In this document: one piece after another, positions 53,202-57,407 of the stretch | Position numbering within the stretch: the stretch's first letter is position 1 | Layout of the letters: the number at the start of each line of letters is the position of its first letter | NCBI RefSeq assembly: GCF_900112645.1 | Contig: NZ_FOMO01000002.1 | Location: 1 to 57,407, forward strand | Length of the DNA stretch: 57,407 nt | Direction of reading: 5' to 3' | DNA from: Phytopseudomonas straminea | GTDB taxonomy: Bacteria; Pseudomonadota; Gammaproteobacteria; Pseudomonadales; Pseudomonadaceae | Translations under genes and position numbers: made by a program | The notes under the pieces: model-generated | Seen by the model: only the letters and a program-made list of their open reading frames with translations | The model's database searches: none | What the model was told of the DNA's origin: nothing

Positions 53202-53341
53202 GGGCGCCTCTAAAAACGTAGGCGAGGCAGTCATCGCAAGGCGAAAACAGGCGAAAAAGCGGAGTTTACAGCTTGTAAATGAGCATTTTTAGCCTGTTTT
53301 CAACGCTGCGATGACAACGCAGGTAGTTTTTAGAGGTGCCC
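53202..53341. mobile_element. 140-bp inverted-repeat element (MITE-like)
   Basis: Terminal inverted repeats GGGCGCCTCTAAAAAC and GTTTTTAGAGGTGCCC bound the element and are flanked by a TCA triplet on each side, which fits a 3-bp target duplication. Internal arms (GCGAAAACAGGC and GCCTGTTTTCAACGC, CATCGCA and TGCGATG) extend the palindrome, leaving a loop around GGAGTTTACAGCTTGTAAAT. No coding capacity. Similar elements are common in pseudomonads, as I recall. It lies between the ABC exporter and the GST gene. Confidence 0.85.
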
Positions 53342-53962
53342 TCAGGTCAGGTCGGTCATCACCGCGCGCCGATAGGCCGGCCGCTCACACAAGCGGGCGT
53401 ACCAGGCCTGCAGGTTGGGCTGCGCTGGCCGCTCGATGGGCATTTCGAACCAAGCATAGATGAAGCTGCCCAGCGGGATGTCGCCCATGGCGAAGCGCTC
53501 GCCGGACAGGTAGGGCTGCTCGCCCAACGCTTTTTCGGGCAGCGCCAACAAGTCGATACAGCGTTGCCGAGCCGCTTCGATCACCACTTCATTGCGCTGC
53601 TCGACCGGAGTACGCAAAACGCCCCAGAACAGATCGCGAAACTCGCCGGCGAAGCTGGAGGTCGTCCAGTCCATCCACTTGTCGCCGCACGCACGGCTGG
53701 CAGGCTCTTCAGGGTAAAGGCTGCCCGGCGCATAGGCCGCGGCCAGGTAGCGCACGATGGCGTTGGATTCCCATAACACCAGGTCGCCGTCTTCGATCAT
53801 CGGCACGCGCCCATTGGGATTGCGTGCCAGGTACTCGGGTTGGTCGACCACCCCGAAGGCGCCACCGGCCTCGACGCGCTGGTAAGCGACACCTGCTTCT
53901 TCAGCGCACCACAGCGCCTTGCGTACATTACTGGAATTCTTGCGACCCCAAATTTTCAGCAT
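53342..53962 (-). CDS. Glutathione S-transferase family protein
   Basis: A 206-residue GST. The N-terminal thioredoxin-like domain has IWGRKNSSNVRKALWCAEE, ARNPNGRVPMIEDGDLVLWESNAIVRYLA (the ES motif that binds glutathione), and the C-terminal helical domain follows. It is cytoplasmic and probably detoxifies electrophiles. The stop codon is TGA whose complement TCA is the first triplet outside the MITE-like element, so the insertion lies immediately after the gene. I start at ATG 53962 (MLKIWGRK) after AAGGA; the GTG at 53965 is the alternative. Confidence 0.92.
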   Translation of the reverse strand: MLKIWGRKNSSNVRKALWCAEEAGVAYQRVEAGGAFGVVDQPEYLARNPNGRVPMIEDGDLVLWESNAIVRYLAAAYAPGSLYPEEPASRACGDKWMDWTTSSFAGEFRDLFWGVLRTPVEQRNEVVIEAARQRCIDLLALPEKALGEQPYLSGERFAMGDIPLGSFIYAWFEMPIERPAQPNLQAWYARLCERPAYRRAVMTDLT

Positions 53963-54295
53963 CACCCATCGTCCTTATCAGAGTCCTGCCTGCCAGGAGG
54001 CTGACAACCCTACCACTGTGTCGCCAGGAAGGAAGCCGGCCACAATAATGTTGGCTATCGACCGGGTTCATACCGCAGGCAGTCAGCACCATTGGGCACC
54101 TGACCAACAGGTCATCCGCGCAGACAATTTGTTATCCGAACTCGCCTGCCTGGCGCGGGGTCACTATCGGAACGTGACCGGCCGCATCTGCTCAGCAAGC
54201 GCCCTGTTACACCCCCTGTCGGCAGCTTCCACCCAAGCCGACTACGATTATGGCGGCGCTTGCCGTTCTGCTGTCGCCATCACGGAGGATTCTGC
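53963..54295. other. 333-base divergent promoter region of gst and fadE
   Basis: No gene is supported. The gst and fadE genes diverge here, so both promoters lie in it. No clear PsrA-type palindrome for fadE was seen. A 172-codon plus-strand frame starting inside gst is considered chance. Confidence 0.4.
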
Positions 54296-56743
54296 ATGCT
54301 CGCTGTCTGGTTGCTCGTCCTGGTTCTCGGTACGGCCTATCTGGCCCACCGCCGCACGGCTCCCCTGCCCGCCTTGGCCATCGTTGCCGCCTACCTGCTC
54401 GTCATGGGCGCCTACAGCCATGCTCCCAGCTGGCTGATGGTGATCTTCTGGCTGCTGTGGCTGGCCGTCGCCCTGCCACTGGCGCTTCCGGAGCTGCGCC
54501 GCAAGCACTTCACCAAGCCGCTGTTCGCCTGGTTCCAGAAGGTGCTGCCGCCGATGTCCAATACCGAAAAGGATGCCATCGAAGCCGGCACCGTCTGGTG
54601 GGACGGCGAGCTGTTCAGTGGCCGCCCCGACTGGGACAAGCTGCTGGCTTACCCGAAAGCCCGGCTGACCGAGGAAGAACAGGCCTTTATCGACGGCCCG
54701 ACCGAAGAGCTGTGCGCCATGGTCAGCGAATGGCAGATCGGCCAACGCATGGATCTGCCGCCCGAAGCCTGGGATCACATTAAACAGCACGGTTTCTTCG
54801 CCCTGATCATTCCCAAGGAATACGGCGGCAAGGGATTCTCGGCCTACGCCCACTCCCAGGTGGCGATGAAGCTGGCCACCCGCAGCGGCGACCTGGCCTC
54901 CACCGTGATGGTGCCCAACTCCCTGGGCCCGGCCGAGCTGCTGCTGCATTACGGCACCGAAGAACAGCGCAATCATTACCTGCCGCGCCTGGCTCGCGGT
55001 GAAGACATTCCCTGCTTTGCCCTGACCGGCCCGCTGGCCGGCTCCGATGCCGGCGCCATGCCCGACAGCGGGGTGATCTGCAAAGGCCAGTGGAACGGCG
55101 AGGAAGTCGTCGGCCTGCGCCTGAACTGGGAAAAGCGCTACATCACTCTCGGCCCGGTAGCGACCCTGCTGGGCGTGGCCTTCAAGGCCTATGACCCGGA
55201 TCATCTGCTCGGCGACAAGGAAGAGCTCGGCATCAGCCTGGCGCTGATTCCGACCGACACTCCCGGCGTGAACATCGGTCGTCGCCACGTGCCGCTGGGC
55301 GCCGCCTTCATGAACGGCCCGAACTCCGGCAAGGATGTATTCATCCCCCTCGACTACCTGATCGGTGGGCCGGACTACCTCGGCAAGGGCTGGATGATGC
55401 TGATGAACTGCCTGTCGGTCGGCCGTTCGATTTCCCTTCCGGCTGTAGGCACCGGCGCCGCCAAGTTCACCAGCCTGGTCACCGGCCAGTACAGCCAGGT
55501 GCGCGAGCAGTTCAACGTACCGCTCTCGGCCTTCGAAGGTATCCAGGAAGCCCTTGCGCGTATCGGCGGCAATGCCTGGCTGATGGACAGCGCGCGCATC
55601 CTAACCGCCAACGCGGTGGATCTGGGCGAGAAACCATCGGTGCTTTCGGCGATCCTCAAATACCACCTGACCGAACGCGGCCGTGAATGCATCACCCACG
55701 CCATGGACGTGCACGGCGGCAAAGGCATCATCATGGGCCCGAGCAACTACCTGGGCCGTTCCTGGCAAGGTGCGCCGATATTCATCACCGTCGAGGGCGC
55801 CAACATCCTCTCGCGCAACCTGATGATCTTCGGTCAGGGCGCCATCCGCTGCCATCCCTACGTACTCAAGGAAATGGCCCTGGCCGGCCGCGAGGACCGC
55901 GACCAGGCGCTGCTGGAGTTCGACGATTTGCTGATGCAGCACATCGGCTTCGCCGTCAGCAATGCCGCCAGCACGTTGATCCTGAGCCTCAGCCTGGGCC
56001 TGCTCGGCAAGGTGCCGGGGGACCGCATCAGCCGCCCCTACTTCCGCGCTCTCAACCGCCTGAGCGCCGCGTTCGCCATGCTGGCGGACCTGAGCATGAT
56101 GCTGCTGGGTGGTGAGCTGAAGCGCCGTGAGCGTCTGTCGGCCCGCCTGGGCGACGTACTCAGCCATCTGTATCTGGCCTCGGCGGCGCTCAAGCGCTAT
56201 CACGACCAGGATTACCCGGAGCACGTGCGCCCGCTGCTGCACTGGGCATTGGAAGAAAGCCTGGGCAAGGCCGAAAACGCCATCGACGAGCTGCTTAGCA
56301 ACTTCCCAAACCGCCTGCTCGGCAGCGCCCTGCGCGTGCTGGTGTTCCCGTTCGGCCGCCGTCACCAGGGTCCGGACGATCACCTCGATGCGCAAGTCGC
56401 CGCGATCATTGGTCAAAATGCCGGTGACCCAGCGCTCGAGGCCGTGCTCGAAGGTTGCTTCCGCCCCACCTCGACCGAGGACCCGGTTGGCGCTCTGCAA
56501 CACGCCTTCAATCTACTGCAGGAAGCTGCGCCACTGCAGAAGAAACTACATAAGGCCGTCAAGGCCGGGCAAGTGCGTGAAACGCCTGGGCAGAATGAGA
56601 TAGAAACGGCGGTCGCCGCCGGCGTGCTCAGCGCCGAGGAAGGCCAGCAACTGCAGCGCGCCGAGCAGGCCCGCCGCGTGGTGATCGACGTCGACGACTT
56701 CAGCAAGGAGGAGCTGCTGCCCAGCGAAGGCAAGGTGAGGTAA
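54296..56743 (+). CDS. fadE: Acyl-CoA dehydrogenase FadE
   Basis: The large FadE of beta-oxidation, 815 residues, the usual length. The first 60 residues form two hydrophobic helices (LAVWLLVLVLGTAYLAH, LAIVAAYLLVMGAYS, LMVIFWLLWLAVALPLAL). The core has NSLGPAELLLHYGTEEQRNHYLPRLARGEDIPCFALTGPLAGSDAGAMPDSG and HVHGGKGIIMGPSNYLGRSWQ-like segments, while the C-terminal region is the extended FadE-specific part. It oxidises long-chain acyl-CoA to trans-2-enoyl-CoA with FAD. The ATG at 54296 follows GGAGG; an in-frame ATG upstream is not supported. Confidence 0.96.
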   Translation: MLAVWLLVLVLGTAYLAHRRTAPLPALAIVAAYLLVMGAYSHAPSWLMVIFWLLWLAVALPLALPELRRKHFTKPLFAWFQKVLPPMSNTEKDAIEAGTVWWDGELFSGRPDWDKLLAYPKARLTEEEQAFIDGPTEELCAMVSEWQIGQRMDLPPEAWDHIKQHGFFALIIPKEYGGKGFSAYAHSQVAMKLATRSGDLASTVMVPNSLGPAELLLHYGTEEQRNHYLPRLARGEDIPCFALTGPLAGSDAGAMPDSGVICKGQWNGEEVVGLRLNWEKRYITLGPVATLLGVAFKAYDPDHLLGDKEELGISLALIPTDTPGVNIGRRHVPLGAAFMNGPNSGKDVFIPLDYLIGGPDYLGKGWMMLMNCLSVGRSISLPAVGTGAAKFTSLVTGQYSQVREQFNVPLSAFEGIQEALARIGGNAWLMDSARILTANAVDLGEKPSVLSAILKYHLTERGRECITHAMDVHGGKGIIMGPSNYLGRSWQGAPIFITVEGANILSRNLMIFGQGAIRCHPYVLKEMALAGREDRDQALLEFDDLLMQHIGFAVSNAASTLILSLSLGLLGKVPGDRISRPYFRALNRLSAAFAMLADLSMMLLGGELKRRERLSARLGDVLSHLYLASAALKRYHDQDYPEHVRPLLHWALEESLGKAENAIDELLSNFPNRLLGSALRVLVFPFGRRHQGPDDHLDAQVAAIIGQNAGDPALEAVLEGCFRPTSTEDPVGALQHAFNLLQEAAPLQKKLHKAVKAGQVRETPGQNEIETAVAAGVLSAEEGQQLQRAEQARRVVIDVDDFSKEELLPSEGKVR

Positions 56744-56819
56744 TCGCAAGGCAGAGACGACAGCGGGCGCCATGGACCTTATACTCCGGCGCCCGTTTTA
56801 CTTTCAGGATCACCCGGAC

Positions 56820-57230
56820 ATGGCCAATCCCCACCTCGACCACCACATCGTCCTGCTCAACCACCTGCGCACCATCCTGGTCGCCCTGGGTGAAGCCGAG
56901 CAGATCCTCGATGCCAGCCATGCCAACTTTCTCGAGCGCTACGACGAGTTGCTCGCCGAGCTGCCCGTGGACATGGAGCGCAGCCAGTACCTGGGCCAGG
57001 AACTGATCAGCCAGATCTTCCAGCGCTACCCGCAGATCGCCCACTTGGTGCCGCGCGACCTGCTGTGGTTCTTCGGCGGCGATTGCCTTCACTTCATGCC
57101 GGACGAAGAGATCGAGTTGTACCAGCAGCTCGACGAACGTCGTTTCTACGCCGAAGAGAACGACGAGCCGTTCGACTGGAACCAGGAAAAGCAGCTGCTG
57201 GCCATGCCGGCACCGACAAGCCGACACTGA
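56820..57230 (+). CDS. PA2817-family protein of unknown function
   Basis: A 136-residue, mostly helical, acidic soluble protein: MANPHLDHHIVLLNHLRTILVALGEAEQILDASHANFLERYDELL, then QEYLGQELISQIFQRYPQIAHLVPRDLLWFFGGDCLHFMPDEEIELYQQLDERR. It matches a family that I know only as PA2817-like, conserved next to fadE in pseudomonads. No function is known. I start at ATG 56820 rather than an in-frame ATG 48 bases earlier because the homologues begin near MANPHL. It follows fadE by 76 bases on the same strand. Confidence 0.85.
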   Translation: MANPHLDHHIVLLNHLRTILVALGEAEQILDASHANFLERYDELLAELPVDMERSQYLGQELISQIFQRYPQIAHLVPRDLLWFFGGDCLHFMPDEEIELYQQLDERRFYAEENDEPFDWNQEKQLLAMPAPTSRH

Positions 57231-57232
57231 CG

Positions 57233-57272
57233 AAAAAGCCCGCCAGCAGTAGTGATGCTGGAGGGCTTTTTC
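57233..57272. terminator. Terminator after the PA2817-family gene
   Basis: AAAAAGCCCGCCAGCA and TGCTGGAGGGCTTTTT form a stable hairpin with T-runs on both strands, directly after the stop. It is a strong bidirectional rho-independent terminator. Confidence 0.92.
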
Positions 57273-57292
57273 TTAGCGCCGAAACGCAGATA

Positions 57293-57324
57293 CGAAAACG
57301 CCGCTCGATTGAGCGGCGTTTTCG
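57293..57324 (-). terminator. Terminator of tRNA-Gly
   Basis: CGAAAACGCCGCTC and GAGCGGCGTTTTCG form a perfect hairpin around GATT, ending 6 bases from the tRNA 3' end on the minus strand. Confidence 0.88.
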
Positions 57325-57330
57325 TTTATT

Positions 57331-57406
<76 letters not shown>

Positions 57407-57407
57407 A

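Noticed and set aside
53919..54437. A 172-codon plus-strand frame between gst and fadE
   Set aside because: It overlaps both real genes and lacks a ribosome-binding site and motifs.
54248..55288. A 346-codon minus-strand frame opposite fadE
   Set aside because: It lies opposite conserved FadE sequence and shows no recognisable protein features.

Overview
The window reads as a chromosomal segment of a Pseudomonas. The evidence is the gene content (phhRAB, the itaconate catabolic genes, earP-efp with the arginine-type EF-P, fadE plus a PA2817-family gene, ihfB beside an O-antigen locus), REP palindromes typical of pseudomonads and a GC-rich core codon usage. A glucosylglycerol synthase/phosphatase fusion suggests a salt-tolerant lineage such as the mendocina/oleovorans or anguilliseptica type. 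The species assignment is inference.

Bases 1-15184 are a surface-polysaccharide (O-antigen) locus on the minus strand, transcribed from wbpW at the right towards a possible IS transposase cut by the left edge. It encodes GDP-mannose synthesis (wbpW), UDP-glucuronate synthesis (ugd), a Wzx flippase, an FkbM methyltransferase, a TIGR04325-type methyltransferase, five putative glycosyltransferases, a 3,4-ketoisomerase/aminotransferase pair (fdtA/fdtB-like), gmd-fcl for GDP-L-fucose and a WbpV-like epimerase. About 5.7-13.7 kb is visibly AT-rich, as expected for imported O-antigen DNA. No Wzy polymerase, initiating transferase or WbpM is visible.

Bases 15314-18103 are the right border of the locus: a metallo-beta-lactamase/beta-CASP gene with a REP palindrome inside its coding sequence, ihfB (without the usual rpsA neighbour) and a small YheU-family gene with a TTG start. 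Bases 18175-22821 are an emrRAB-like tripartite efflux operon (marR, outer-membrane lipoprotein, emrA, emrB) behind operator-like palindromes.

Bases 23109-31893 hold a nitroreductase and an itaconate catabolic cluster (dctP, ccl, ict, mmgE/prpD, acyl-CoA dehydrogenase, ich) with a divergent LysR regulator. The transporter has only its binding protein and ends at a strong terminator. Bases 32148-33846 are a three-lipoprotein operon (CsgG-like, DUF4810, DUF799). Bases 33886-36903 are phhR with divergent phhA-phhB. An MFS gene follows, preceded by a good sigma-54 promoter and an NtrC-type palindrome. Then come ggpPS, cobF, prmB, a cysteine-hydrolase-fold gene, a small membrane protein and an Smr-domain gene.

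Bases 44740-48937 hold efp, earP (its rhamnosyltransferase), a second MFS transporter of the same type and a membrane-anchored histidine phosphatase. Bases 49182-57407 hold tRNA-Ser(GGA), a crotonase, corA, a yadGH-like ABC exporter, a glutathione transferase whose stop codon abuts a 140-bp inverted-repeat mobile element, fadE, a PA2817-family gene and tRNA-Gly(GCC). The most notable signals are the MITE-like element, the REP within a gene, the orphan dctP, the NtrC/sigma-54 control region and the incomplete O-antigen pathway. No CRISPR array, prophage or clearly new defence system was seen.
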